64,000 nt of DNA. Source: Chthonomonas sp. UBA2017. Its GTDB lineage: Bacteria; Armatimonadota; Fimbriimonadia; Fimbriimonadales; Fimbriimonadaceae. The stretch is from positions 40,236 through 104,235 of the forward strand of contig DDCB01000017.1 of the NCBI GenBank assembly GCA_002335425.1, in the 5' to 3' direction. Below, one piece after another: positions 42,731-51,333 of the stretch. Numbering within the stretch: position 1 is the first letter of the stretch; every line of letters begins with the position of its first letter. A model generated the notes under the pieces. The model ran no database searches. It was not told the origin of the DNA and worked only from the letters and a program-made list of their open reading frames with translations. Position numbers and translations under genes: made by a program.

Positions 42731-45700
42731 CTAGATCAGCATCTCAGAGCGGAACTGCGGATAGTGGCAGTGCTTGAACTTCTTGCCGCTCCCGCATGGG
42801 CAGGCGTCGTTGCGCCCGACCCTCTTCGGATCGACGTGGTCTGGCCAAACGCCGGGCTCGGTCGATTTGGGGGCTTGTGGCGACCAGCCGATGCCGCCGC
42901 CGGGCTGGCCCGACTGAATTTCTGCCAAGGCCGCGGCCTCTTCTTCGCTCAGTTCAAGCATCGCAAGATCGTTCGCGACCGGAGCCGAGACCTGGGCCAT
43001 GAACAGATATTTCACCGACTGATCTCGAAGCTGTTTGAGCGTTGTTTGGAAGAGGTCATAGGTCTCGCGGCGATAGGCCACGAGCGGATCGACTTGGCCA
43101 TAGCCCCGATAGCCGATGCCTTCGCGAATGTAATCCAGCATCTGGAGGTGGTCCATCCACTTGTCGTTGATCGCTTGGAGCATGACGTGGCGCTCCAGCT
43201 GCGGCATCGTCTCTTCGCCGACGTTGGCAATCTTCGCGTCGTAAGCACGATCGCCCATGTCGCAGAGGAAGTTCGCCAGCTCTTGTCCGGGCTCGATCGC
43301 CTGGAGTTCGCCCAGAGTGCACTGGTCCACGAGCGGGAAGATCGTATTCAGGTCCTCATATAGGCCCTCGTAGTCGTACGCCGGACGGCCGTTTTCGTCG
43401 ACCTTGTTATAGGCGTTCACCTTGTCGATGATGACCTCTTCGAGCCCTTGGCGCAGCTGCGGCCGAGCATCCTTGCCCAGCAAGAACTCTCGACGCTCGG
43501 CATAGATATGCTCGCGCTGCGAGTTCAAGACGTCGTCGTATTCCAGAACGTGCTTTCGCGCCTCGAAGAAGTGGCCCTCGATCCGCTCTTGGGTTTTTAG
43601 GATCATGTTGCTGAGGAAGCCCGCTTTCACCTCTTCCATCGGCGGCCAAGCCTTCAGCATCGGATTTTCGAGCATCTTGGCGTTAAAAATCTTCCAGAGA
43701 ACGTCTTCGAGCGAGACAAAGAATCGGCTCTCGCCGGGGTCTCCTTGTCGGCCAGCCCGTCCTCGGAGCTGGTTGTCGATCCGCCGACTTTCGTGACGCT
43801 CCGTGCCGAGAATGAAGAGTCCGCCCAAGGCTCGGACCTCTTCGGCGAGGCCGCGACGCTCTTGGTCGTCCAAGGGGAGCGGCGGAGCGGCTCGCTCCTT
43901 TCCGCCTCGACGGAAGCTGAGGTACGTGGACGCGTACTCTTCGTGCTCTTTGTGCTCCACCACGTCGCCGGTGGCTCGAGCGGCTTCGGTGTTGGCATCC
44001 GCCACGCGCCCGCCGAGCAAGATGTCCACACCTCGACCGGCCATGTTGGTCGCGATGGTGACTGCACCTTTGCGACCCGCTTCGGCGATGATGAGGGCTT
44101 CCTTTTCGTGGAGCTTCGCGTTCAAAACGTTGTGCGGAATTCCGTGGCGGAGGGCCTCTTCAAAGTGCTCCTTGTTTTCCGAAGGCAGGCCATGCTTTTC
44201 GAGGAACCATTCGGCGTGATCGGAGTTGAGCGCATCGCCGGCAAGACCGGCCTTATTCGCGAGCAAGCTGAGCGCCTTGAGCGGCACCTCAGCCAAGTTC
44301 ATGTTGTACGCCTCGGTGATCTCGTTCTTGACATCTTTTCCGATATCTTTTCGAGTTTGGGTCGCGTCAAAAAGCCGCTCCGCCATCAGCCACTTTTGCA
44401 ACATTTCGGCGGTCAGTCGCTCGGACGTCATTTCAGACATTTCGATCGACCGAGTTCCGACCAAAACGGGTTGTTGCTTGGTATAAAGTCGCAGGATTTC
44501 TCGCGCGATTCCTCGGAATTTGCCCTCTAGAGTCTTGTAAACGACGTCGTCATTATCGACCCGGATCATCGGGCGATGAGTGGGGATCGAAACGACGTCC
44601 AAACCGTAGATTTTTCGGAACTCGTCTTCCTCAGTCTTCGCGGTTCCGGTCATGCCCGCGAGCTTGTGATACAAGCGGAAAAGATTTTGGAAGGTGATCG
44701 TCGCGACGGTCTGGCTTTCTCGCTGAACAGGAACCCCTTCTTTTGCTTCCAGGGCTTGGTGGAGTCCGTCCGAATAGCGACGTCCAAACATCAAGCGTCC
44801 GGTGTTTTCGTCGACAATGACGACCTCATTATTTCGGACGACATAGTCGATATCCTTTTGGAAAATCCCGTAGGCCTTCACCGATGCATTCACATAGTGG
44901 AAAAGCTTTGGATCGTGAGTGAGGTTCATGCCGGTTTCGAGCAAACCAGCCTCTTGGAACATCTCTTCGAGCATGTCCATCCCCTCTTCGGTCAAGCTGG
45001 CCGAGTGGTTCTTCTTGTCACTCACATAGTGAATGCCCGGAGTGTCCATGTCGTCCTTCTCGCCGCCTTTGAGCGTCTTCACGAACTTATCGATCACGCG
45101 GTAAACGCTGACATCGTCATGGCTCGGGCCGCTGATGATGTGAGGTGTTCGCGCCTCGTCGATGAGGATCGAGTCGACTTCATCGACGATCGCAAAGTGC
45201 AGCTCGCGCATCGACAAGTTTTCGATCTGAAACGCCATGTTGTCGCGTAGATAGTCGAACCCGTATTCGTGGTTCGTCCCGTAGGTGATGTCGCACAAGT
45301 AGGCTTCTCGGCGGCTGCACGGCACCAAGTTCATATATCGAGGATCGCCGACCACATCCGCGCCCGGCTCGTATCGATACGAGCCCCCCAGCTCATCGCT
45401 GTCTTGGGCTTGGCCTTGGATAATGCCCACGCTCAGGCCCAGGAAGTGATAAATCGGCCCCATCCAAACCGCGTCGCGGCGAGCCAGATAGTCGTTCGCG
45501 GTGACCAGATGAGCTCCCTTGCCTTCCAGAGCGTTGGTGTAAAGGGGCGCGACGGCCACGAGCGTCTTTCCTTCACCGGTCTTCATTTCGGCGATTCGGC
45601 CTTGGTGCAACACCATTCCGCCAAGGAGCTGGACGTCGAATTGCCGCATATGAAGCAGCCGTTGGCTGACTTCTCGGACCACCGCAAAGGCCTCGGGGAG

Positions 45701-45883
45701 GATTTCGTCGAGCTTTTTGCCTTCGGCCAGAAGCGCTTTGAATTTCGCGGTCGTGCCTTGGAGCTGTTCGTCGGTCATCGCCGAGATTTCGGTTTCGAGC
45801 GCATTGATGCGCTCCACCAAGGGAAGGAGCGACTTGACGTCTTTGTCGCTCGAGTCAAACATTTTTCGCAAAAACTTAATCAT
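42731..45883 (-). CDS. secA: Protein translocase ATPase SecA
   Basis: A 1050-residue motor that drives preproteins through SecYEG. Walker A is MKTGEGKTL (100-108); other motifs are AHLVTANDYLARRDA (124-138), IVDEVDSILIDEARTPHIISGP (232-253), NMAGRGVDILLGG (613-625), GTERHESRRIDNQLRGRAGRQGDPGESRF (693-721). The C-terminus has the zinc motif GRNDACPCGSGKKFKHCH for SecB or phospholipid contact. Between the GTRSIE motif (476) and HNVLNAK (584) there is an extra ~90-residue segment (about 490-580) absent from typical SecA. This and a second loop at about 627-680 explain the large size. Confidence 0.96.
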   Translation of the reverse strand: MIKFLRKMFDSSDKDVKSLLPLVERINALETEISAMTDEQLQGTTAKFKALLAEGKKLDEILPEAFAVVREVSQRLLHMRQFDVQLLGGMVLHQGRIAEMKTGEGKTLVAVAPLYTNALEGKGAHLVTANDYLARRDAVWMGPIYHFLGLSVGIIQGQAQDSDELGGSYRYEPGADVVGDPRYMNLVPCSRREAYLCDITYGTNHEYGFDYLRDNMAFQIENLSMRELHFAIVDEVDSILIDEARTPHIISGPSHDDVSVYRVIDKFVKTLKGGEKDDMDTPGIHYVSDKKNHSASLTEEGMDMLEEMFQEAGLLETGMNLTHDPKLFHYVNASVKAYGIFQKDIDYVVRNNEVVIVDENTGRLMFGRRYSDGLHQALEAKEGVPVQRESQTVATITFQNLFRLYHKLAGMTGTAKTEEDEFRKIYGLDVVSIPTHRPMIRVDNDDVVYKTLEGKFRGIAREILRLYTKQQPVLVGTRSIEMSEMTSERLTAEMLQKWLMAERLFDATQTRKDIGKDVKNEITEAYNMNLAEVPLKALSLLANKAGLAGDALNSDHAEWFLEKHGLPSENKEHFEEALRHGIPHNVLNAKLHEKEALIIAEAGRKGAVTIATNMAGRGVDILLGGRVADANTEAARATGDVVEHKEHEEYASTYLSFRRGGKERAAPPLPLDDQERRGLAEEVRALGGLFILGTERHESRRIDNQLRGRAGRQGDPGESRFFVSLEDVLWKIFNAKMLENPMLKAWPPMEEVKAGFLSNMILKTQERIEGHFFEARKHVLEYDDVLNSQREHIYAERREFLLGKDARPQLRQGLEEVIIDKVNAYNKVDENGRPAYDYEGLYEDLNTIFPLVDQCTLGELQAIEPGQELANFLCDMGDRAYDAKIANVGEETMPQLERHVMLQAINDKWMDHLQMLDYIREGIGYRGYGQVDPLVAYRRETYDLFQTTLKQLRDQSVKYLFMAQVSAPVANDLAMLELSEEEAAALAEIQSGQPGGGIGWSPQAPKSTEPGVWPDHVDPKRVGRNDACPCGSGKKFKHCHYPQFRSEMLI

Positions 45884-45979
45884 TGTGTTTCGATTCAGGG
45901 GAATGTCACGAACCTCTCAGACCCCATGCGGGGCCTTGGGACAGGTTCCACGGCGCAGACCTTAGCCTGAGATGAAGGC

Positions 45980-46378
45980 TCAGGCCCCAGCAAGACGCGC
46001 CGGACCATCTCGAAGCCGTCCCCCGGTTTGTCGCCCCTCCGGTAAGAGGCCTGGCGACTGCGGTTCACCCAGAGCCGAAGACTCAGGTTGAATTTCTGCG
46101 GCAAAGGGAAGCTGAGGCGTCGCCGGGCGGTCGTCCACGAGCCAAGCCCACGGCAACCAACTCGGATCAGCATTCAGCAGATCCAGCGTCAGGGCGGCGT
46201 CGAGATCGTCGCTCGAATCGAATTCATCGGCCCCCGATTCGGCTGCATCGACAGTCCGAATTTGCGCCTCTTGTCGAGTCGCAAGATAGAGCGCCATTCG
46301 CAGCGATTGAGCTTGCGAATCGCTCAGCGCGGGCCCCTGCATCAAGAGCAGGATCAGGGCCGGGAGGACGTTCAGCAT
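45980..46378 (-). CDS. Possible small exported protein
   Basis: A 132-residue reading frame whose N-terminus MLNVLPALILLLMQGPALS looks like a signal peptide; the rest is acidic then Pro/Gly/Arg-rich, without a recognised family. It lies upstream of secA on the same strand. No Shine-Dalgarno sequence is visible. A terminator-like hairpin overlaps its first bases, so it is not simply co-transcribed with the gene upstream; TATAAT at 46416-46421 (minus strand) may serve it. Real expression is uncertain. Confidence 0.42.
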   Translation of the reverse strand: MLNVLPALILLLMQGPALSDSQAQSLRMALYLATRQEAQIRTVDAAESGADEFDSSDDLDAALTLDLLNADPSWLPWAWLVDDRPATPQLPFAAEIQPESSALGEPQSPGLLPEGRQTGGRLRDGPARLAGA

Positions 46379-46402
46379 GAAAATAAAGCGGGATGCCCCC
46401 GC
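46379..46402 (-). terminator. Terminator-like hairpin before the small ORF
   Basis: On the minus strand, GCGGG-GGCAT-CCCGC is followed by TTTATTTTC. It could end the transcript of the PEP-CTERM gene at 46572 or act as an attenuator ahead of the small ORF. Confidence 0.55.
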
Positions 46403-46545
46403 ACTTTCTTCCCTTATTATAGACGTTTGCGCTTACGATTCGATACCCGCTCAGGCTCATCGAGCGAACGGCGAGGCCCGAGCCTTCGGCCCGGACCCCG
46501 CTCCCATGAACGTGCGGTGAGAAGGTCGATTTTGAGAACGACATT

Positions 46546-46564
46546 GAGGAGCCCAGGGCTCCTC
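46546..46564. repeat. Perfect 8-bp hairpin after the 46572 gene
   Basis: GAGGAGCC-CAG-GGCTCCTC, just after the stop codon of the PEP-CTERM gene. There is no T-run on either side. Confidence 0.5.
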
Positions 46565-46571
46565 GGAAGCT

Positions 46572-47243
46572 TCATGCTCTTCGCTTTTTTCGTCGAGCCA
46601 GGGCGATGCAGCCCAGGGCGAGCGCGCTCATCGTCGCGGGCTCGGGGACCGCTCGCATGGCGCCGACTTGGAATCCGTGCCAGCTCTCTTGGTAAGGCGC
46701 CGTCCAAGTCAGGCTCGTATGCAGCCCGGGAAAGACGATGGTGCCATGGCCTTCGGTGCCGATCAGGGTGTTGCCGCTTTTGACGAGGCTGTTCGAGGTC
46801 CCGCCCCAGTAACCTTGCCCTTGGCTGGCGATGTTGAACGGCTGATTGAACACGTATCGGCATTCGATGGTCGGACGCCCCAGGCTCAAAATCGTTAAAG
46901 CGGGGTTCATGACCGGCTGGCTGAAGGTAATTCGTTGCGTCACGCCCCAGCCACCTTGCAGAAAGATTCCGTCGGGCGAAAGAGGGGAATTCGGCACGGC
47001 CGCGCTCGTGTAGATCGCCGTCGGGAGCCAGTAGTTCGAGCCGCCGTTCGTGTTGGCGAACAGGATTTCTCCTGAATAGGAGACGTTCACGCTGGACGAG
47101 CCCCATTGAAGGCTGCCTGCCGCCACTCCACTTTGGCCGGTCGTGGCCGAGGTCCAGTCGGTCCACGCATAGGTTTGTGCTGCGCTCGGCAGTGTGGAGA
47201 TGATTCCCAGGCCGATGACAGCGAATAGATGTTTCCAGTTCAT
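46572..47243 (-). CDS. PEP-CTERM-like secreted protein, third copy
   Basis: A 223-residue protein: signal peptide MNWKHLFAVIGLGIISTLPSAAQ, a beta-rich middle (YAWTDWTSATTGQSGVAAG, VNVSYSGEILFANTNGG, GIFLQGGWGVTQRITFSQPV) and the sorting end VPEPATMSALALGCIALARRKKRR. ATG 47243 follows a GAGGAGAGG Shine-Dalgarno. The middle domain is not homologous to paralogues A and B; its form suggests a PEP-CTERM carbohydrate- or surface-associated protein. The C-terminal M-S-A-L-A-L-G is nearly identical to paralogue B, showing one shared sorting signal. Confidence 0.85.
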   Translation of the reverse strand: MNWKHLFAVIGLGIISTLPSAAQTYAWTDWTSATTGQSGVAAGSLQWGSSSVNVSYSGEILFANTNGGSNYWLPTAIYTSAAVPNSPLSPDGIFLQGGWGVTQRITFSQPVMNPALTILSLGRPTIECRYVFNQPFNIASQGQGYWGGTSNSLVKSGNTLIGTEGHGTIVFPGLHTSLTWTAPYQESWHGFQVGAMRAVPEPATMSALALGCIALARRKKRRA

Positions 47244-47446
47244 AAGTCCTCTCCTCATCTGGTCCGGCCCCGGGATGGGGGTCGGGACGAGTCTGGGAAG
47301 GGACTGGGGCAACCGGCGTGCCAAACGATCGACCCTCACCGGTCGGAGGCTCAAAATCCTGGCGCTTTGACGGGGTGAGAGCGACGGAATTTACGTCATC
47401 ACTGAAATTTGAGCTGAGTTGAACTCACAGGGCCGCTGGTTGCGTC

Positions 47447-47452
47447 TATAAT
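47447..47452 (+). promoter_or_regulatory. Possible -10 element TATAAT upstream of pilT
   Basis: A perfect TATAAT lies 79 nt before the pilT start, with no well-spaced -35 (TTGAAC is 22 nt upstream). The rest of the 288-nt gap 47244-47531 shows no other signal that I can support. Confidence 0.3.
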
Positions 47453-47531
47453 GGGTCACGAGTCGGGCTGCGTCGCGGGTTCGATTCGCGGGCACTTTGT
47501 TGCTTCGTTGGACTTTTGGTAACTACATCTG

Positions 47532-48836
47532 ATGTCGAATCCGTTTGAACCTCAAAACACGCCCCCGATGGCCCCGCCTTCGGCTGGCACTGCACCTTCT
47601 TCGCCGGCTCCGGCCGCGCCGCCGATGCCCCAGGCAGGCATGCCCCCGATGGGCGCCCCGCCCATGGGCCAGCCCCCCATGGGTCAACCTGGAGCCCCCG
47701 GTGGCGAGCAAGCTCGCGTCGTCGGGGGTCCGAAGACGCTCGAAGACCTCCACATCGACGAGCTTCTGCACATCGTGGTGGACAAAAACGCCTCGGACTT
47801 GCATATCTGCACGAACTCTGAGCCGATCATCCGCGAAGACGGCGCCCTGAAGCGCCTGAACTATGAAAAGTTCACCCCACAACAAACCCAGCGGATGATG
47901 TATGAGATCGTTTCCGACGAGCAGATTCAACGGTTCGAAACGACGTTAGAGCTCGACTTTTCTTACGCCTTGCCCAAAGGCCGCGCTCGATTCCGCGTGA
48001 ATATGTACCGCGACCGAGGTGCCGTTGCCGCTGCTTTCCGATTGATTTCCAGCCGAATTCCGACCTGCCGCGAGCTCAATCTTCCGCCGATTCTGGAGAA
48101 AATTACCGACCGACCTCGTGGCCTCGTCTTGGTGACGGGCCCCACCGGCTCTGGGAAATCGACCTCGCTGGCGGCGATGATTAACCACATCAATACCAAC
48201 CGAGCCGTCCACATCATCACCATCGAGGACCCGATCGAGTATCTCCACAGCCACAAGCTCTCCATCATTAACCAGCGCGAGCTCGGAACCGACACCAAGA
48301 CCTTTAACAACGCCCTTCGGGCGAGCCTTCGCGAAGACCCCGACGTTCTGCTCGTCGGTGAAATGCGCGACACCGAGACGATTCACCTGGCGATCACTGC
48401 CGCTGAGACCGGACACTTGGTCTTTGCGACCCTGCACACGAACAACGCCGCTGAATCGATCGACCGGATGATCGACGTCTTTCCCCCAGGCCAGCAAGAG
48501 CAGGTTCGGATTCAGCTGGCGAACAATATCGTCGCCATCATCGCCCAACAACTGTTGCCGCGAGCGAGCGGACCCGGCCGGGTCCCCGCCAACGAGGTCA
48601 TGATCGCTACCCCAGCCATCCGCAACCTGATCCGCGAAAACAAGACTCACCAGATTCCGTCGATGATCCAAACGAGCGGAAAGATGGAGATGATGACGAT
48701 GGACCAGTGTCTGCGGGACCTCTATACCAAGGGGCTCGTCACGCTGGAGGAGTGTATGACCCGCGCCATCAACGTCGAGGAATTGAAGAAAATGATCAGC
48801 ACGACCACAGGAGCGGTCGCGCCTGGCCAAAGATAA
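47532..48836 (+). CDS. pilT: Type IV pilus twitching motility ATPase PilT
   Basis: A 434-residue ATPase that powers pilus retraction. A Pro/Met/Gly-rich N-terminal extension of ~65 residues (MPPMGAPPMGQPPMG type repeats) precedes the PilT core: LHIVVDKNASDLHI, LVTGPTGSGKSTSLAAMI (Walker A), TIEDPIEYLH (Asp box), LREDPDVLLVGEMRDTETIHLAITAAETGHLVFATLHTN (Walker B and His box) and the C-terminal region. The extension is atypical. Only 16 nt separate it from the pilC gene. Confidence 0.94.
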   Translation: MSNPFEPQNTPPMAPPSAGTAPSSPAPAAPPMPQAGMPPMGAPPMGQPPMGQPGAPGGEQARVVGGPKTLEDLHIDELLHIVVDKNASDLHICTNSEPIIREDGALKRLNYEKFTPQQTQRMMYEIVSDEQIQRFETTLELDFSYALPKGRARFRVNMYRDRGAVAAAFRLISSRIPTCRELNLPPILEKITDRPRGLVLVTGPTGSGKSTSLAAMINHINTNRAVHIITIEDPIEYLHSHKLSIINQRELGTDTKTFNNALRASLREDPDVLLVGEMRDTETIHLAITAAETGHLVFATLHTNNAAESIDRMIDVFPPGQQEQVRIQLANNIVAIIAQQLLPRASGPGRVPANEVMIATPAIRNLIRENKTHQIPSMIQTSGKMEMMTMDQCLRDLYTKGLVTLEECMTRAINVEELKKMISTTTGAVAPGQR

Positions 48837-48852
48837 TACAAAGGAATAGCGC

Positions 48853-50082
48853 ATGGCACTCTTTAGCTACACCGTCAAAGACGCCTCCGGAGGGCTCCAA
48901 AAGGGCACCGGTGAAGCCGACAGCGAGGAGATTCTCAGGAAGCGGTTTGAAGAACAAGGGCTTCAGATCGTCGAGGTCATCACCCTCAAATCGGGCAAAA
49001 CCAAGCAACGGAGCTTCGGAAAGGTCAAGCGAGGCAACCTGGCCGTCTTTTGCCGCCAGTTCTCGACGATGGTCGATGCGGGCGTTTCGCTGGTCCGGTG
49101 TCTGGACGTTTTGGGCCGACAAACCCAAGACCCGAAGCTGAAAAAAATTCTGACCGACATCGGCGACCGAGTCGAAGGCGGCGAAAGCCTTTCTCGGGCG
49201 ATGCAGCGGCACCCCCGGACCTTCGACAACCTCTTTTTGGGGTTGATCCGGGCTGGCGAAATTGGCGGCGTTCTCGAAGAGTCTCTCCAGCGCCTGTCCC
49301 ACTTCTTGGAAAAAGACGTTGAGCTTCGTCGTAAAATCAAGTCGGCTCTGACCTACCCGGTCTTGGTCTTGATCGCGGCCTTGGGCATCGTCACCTTCCT
49401 CGTCGCCTGGGTCGTCCCGCAGTTTGCCTCGCTCTTCAAAGACATCGGCGTCAAAGAGGACGACTTCCCCGGCCCAACCAAGTTCTTGATCAACCTTTCG
49501 AAGAACTTCGTGAACAACTGGTGGATCATTTTGATCTCGACCGTCACGATCATTGTCGCGTGGAAGCTCTTTGTCAGCACTCGATTTGGAAGGCGCGTGG
49601 CCGACCGGGTCAAGCTCAAGGTTCCGGTCTTTGGCAAGCTCCACCACAAGATCTGCATGGCGCGGTTCAGCCGAACCATGGGCACGCTCCTCACTTCGGG
49701 CGTTCCGATTCTGCAAGCGATGGAGACCGTCGCCGGAACCGTTGGCAACAGCATCATGGCCGACGCCGTGCTCGAAGCTCGGGCAAGAATCCGTGAAGGT
49801 GACCGGATCGGGGTTCCCCTCGAAGACTCGCGCATGTTCCCGCCGATGGTTGTTCACATGATCGGCGTTGGGGAAGAGTCGGGCTCGCTTGACTACATGC
49901 TCCAGAAGATTGCCGACTTTTATGAATCTGAGGTCGAGGCAACGCTCGCTTCCTTGACGGCGGCCTTGGAGCCGGTCATGATCGTCGTGCTCGGCTTTAT
50001 CGTTGGCTTCATCGTCGTCGCGATGTTCTTGCCGCTCATCAAGGTCATCGAAACGCTCAGTAGTAACGACTCGGGCAGTTAG
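48853..50082 (+). CDS. pilC: Type IV pilus inner-membrane platform protein PilC
   Basis: A 409-residue protein of canonical size, with the N-terminal domain MALFSYTVKDASGGLQKGTGEADS and two F domains carrying QFSTMVDAGVSLVRCLDVLGRQ, LIRAGEIGGVLEESLQRLSHFLEKDVELRRKIKSALTYP, TMGTLLTSGVPILQAMETVAGTVGN and MIGVGEESGSLDYMLQKIADFYESEVE; three membrane helices. It follows pilT as in many pilus loci and is the most canonical of the three GspF/PilC proteins in this window, so it is the likely true platform for the pilus. Confidence 0.95.
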   Translation: MALFSYTVKDASGGLQKGTGEADSEEILRKRFEEQGLQIVEVITLKSGKTKQRSFGKVKRGNLAVFCRQFSTMVDAGVSLVRCLDVLGRQTQDPKLKKILTDIGDRVEGGESLSRAMQRHPRTFDNLFLGLIRAGEIGGVLEESLQRLSHFLEKDVELRRKIKSALTYPVLVLIAALGIVTFLVAWVVPQFASLFKDIGVKEDDFPGPTKFLINLSKNFVNNWWIILISTVTIIVAWKLFVSTRFGRRVADRVKLKVPVFGKLHHKICMARFSRTMGTLLTSGVPILQAMETVAGTVGNSIMADAVLEARARIREGDRIGVPLEDSRMFPPMVVHMIGVGEESGSLDYMLQKIADFYESEVEATLASLTAALEPVMIVVLGFIVGFIVVAMFLPLIKVIETLSSNDSGS

Positions 50083-50103
50083 GCCGTTCGACCCAGCAAC
50101 GTA

Positions 50104-50135
50104 AAAGTCCCTTCCGACTCGTCGGAAGGGACTTT
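50104..50135. terminator. Bidirectional terminator between pilC and pyrD
   Basis: A perfect 15-bp inverted repeat AAAGTCCCTTCCGAC-TC-GTCGGAAGGGACTTT, with T-runs at both ends, between convergent genes. Confidence 0.92.
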
Positions 50136-50137
50136 CT

Positions 50138-51139
50138 TTATCCGTCGGCCCGCATCGCGAGCTGCAGATATTCCATCAGGATGCGACCGGCAAAGCCGGG
50201 CCCCCCATAAATGAACCCGGTGTAAGCCTGAACCAGGTCCGCGCCGAGTCGGACTTTGTCCGCCAAATCTGCACCAGAAAAGACGCCCCCCACCCCGATC
50301 AGGGCCATCTCGCCCCGGACTTCTTGGGCGAGCAGCCCCAAGATCCGGTCCGCTCGGGACTTCAGAGGCCGCCCCGAAAGACCTCCGTCTTGTTGCGGGT
50401 CAAAGCGCAGCCCATCGCGAGACAGGGTCGTATTCGTGGCGATCAGCCCGGCAATCCGCTGCTCCCGAGCGACTTGGACCACGTCGGCGAGGGCTTCGTC
50501 GGAAAGGTCGGGGGCAACCTTGACCAGGAGCGGGACCTGGGAATCGATCTCGCGGAGCCGGACCAAAATCTCGGTCAACGCGTCTCGCTCTTGCAGCGAG
50601 CGGAGCCCGGCGGTGTTGGGCGAACTGACGTTGACCACCGCGTATTGGCCGAGCTTGCGTAGCGCCTGAAAGCTCGTCGCATAGTCTTGGGCGGCATCGG
50701 CGAGCTCAGTGACCTTGCTCTTTCCCAGATTTACCCCGATCGGAATCAAGGGCCGAGCCTTCCGGAGTCGTTCGGCGATCGCGGCCTGACCCTGATTGTT
50801 AAACCCCAGCCGGTTCACCACCGCCTCGTCCTCAGGAAGCCGGAAGAGCCGAGGTCGCGGGTTGCCCGGCTGGGCATGAGCCGTGACGGTCCCGATTTCG
50901 ACAAAGCCAAAGCCGAGCCGGTGCCACTGGTGGACGGCGACCGCATTCTTGTCAAAGCCCGCCGCCAGCCCCAGCAGATTCGGGAAGCGAACCCCCCAGA
51001 GCGTGCGCTCCAGGAACGGATCTTGGACCAGCGGACCTCGAACCCATCCCCGGGCGATCATCCGCAGCCCGATCTCGTGGACCCGCTCGGCATCGAACCG
51101 AAAGAGCAAGGGTCGAACCAAGCGGGAATACCACGACAT
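50138..51139 (-). CDS. pyrD: Dihydroorotate dehydrogenase (quinone), class 2
   Basis: A 333-residue FMN enzyme that oxidises dihydroorotate with quinone in pyrimidine synthesis. Signatures are FPNLLGLAAGFDKNAVAVHQWHRLGFGFVEIGTVTAHAQPGNPRPRLFRLPEDEAVVNRLGFNNQG (about 51-117), VNVSSPNTAGLRSLQ (about 170-184, with the catalytic Ser), LVKVAPDLSDE, IATNTTLSRDGL, and GVGGVFSGADLADKVRLGADLVQAYTGFIYGGPG. The serine catalytic base and the N-terminal helical part mark class 2. CATAAT lies 8 nt before the ATG. Confidence 0.96.
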   Translation of the reverse strand: MSWYSRLVRPLLFRFDAERVHEIGLRMIARGWVRGPLVQDPFLERTLWGVRFPNLLGLAAGFDKNAVAVHQWHRLGFGFVEIGTVTAHAQPGNPRPRLFRLPEDEAVVNRLGFNNQGQAAIAERLRKARPLIPIGVNLGKSKVTELADAAQDYATSFQALRKLGQYAVVNVSSPNTAGLRSLQERDALTEILVRLREIDSQVPLLVKVAPDLSDEALADVVQVAREQRIAGLIATNTTLSRDGLRFDPQQDGGLSGRPLKSRADRILGLLAQEVRGEMALIGVGGVFSGADLADKVRLGADLVQAYTGFIYGGPGFAGRILMEYLQLAMRADG

Positions 51140-51147
51140 GCCGCTTC

Positions 51148-51153
51148 ATTATG
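51148..51153 (-). promoter_or_regulatory. -10-like hexamer CATAAT, leaderless position (pyrD)
   Basis: CATAAT on the minus strand, 8 nt before the pyrD ATG. Confidence 0.45.
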
Positions 51154-51238
51154 GGCCGCTTGGCCCTGAGTCCGAAACCAGGGCCCAAGGTCTTGGCAAC
51201 CTCGCCCCAGCCGGGGTATTCTTTTGGCTCTGCTCGTT

Positions 51239-51324
51239 GCGCGGGTGGTGAAATTGGTAGACACGCTACCTTGAGGTGGTAGTGCTCACAAGGCGTGAAG
51301 GTTCGAGTCCTTTCCCGCGCACCA
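51239..51324 (+). tRNA. tRNA-Leu (anticodon GAG)
   Basis: Cloverleaf with acceptor GCGCGGG/CCCGCGC, anticodon stem CTACC/GGTAG with loop TTGAGGT (anticodon GAG), long variable arm (TGCTCACAAGGCGT), T-loop TTCGAGT, discriminator A and an encoded CCA. Confidence 0.96.
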
Positions 51325-51333
51325 GATCCTCTC

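Noticed and set aside
47416..47452. TTGAAC with TATAAT as a full sigma-70 promoter for pilT
   Set aside because: The spacer is 22 nt, too long; only the TATAAT was kept, at low confidence.
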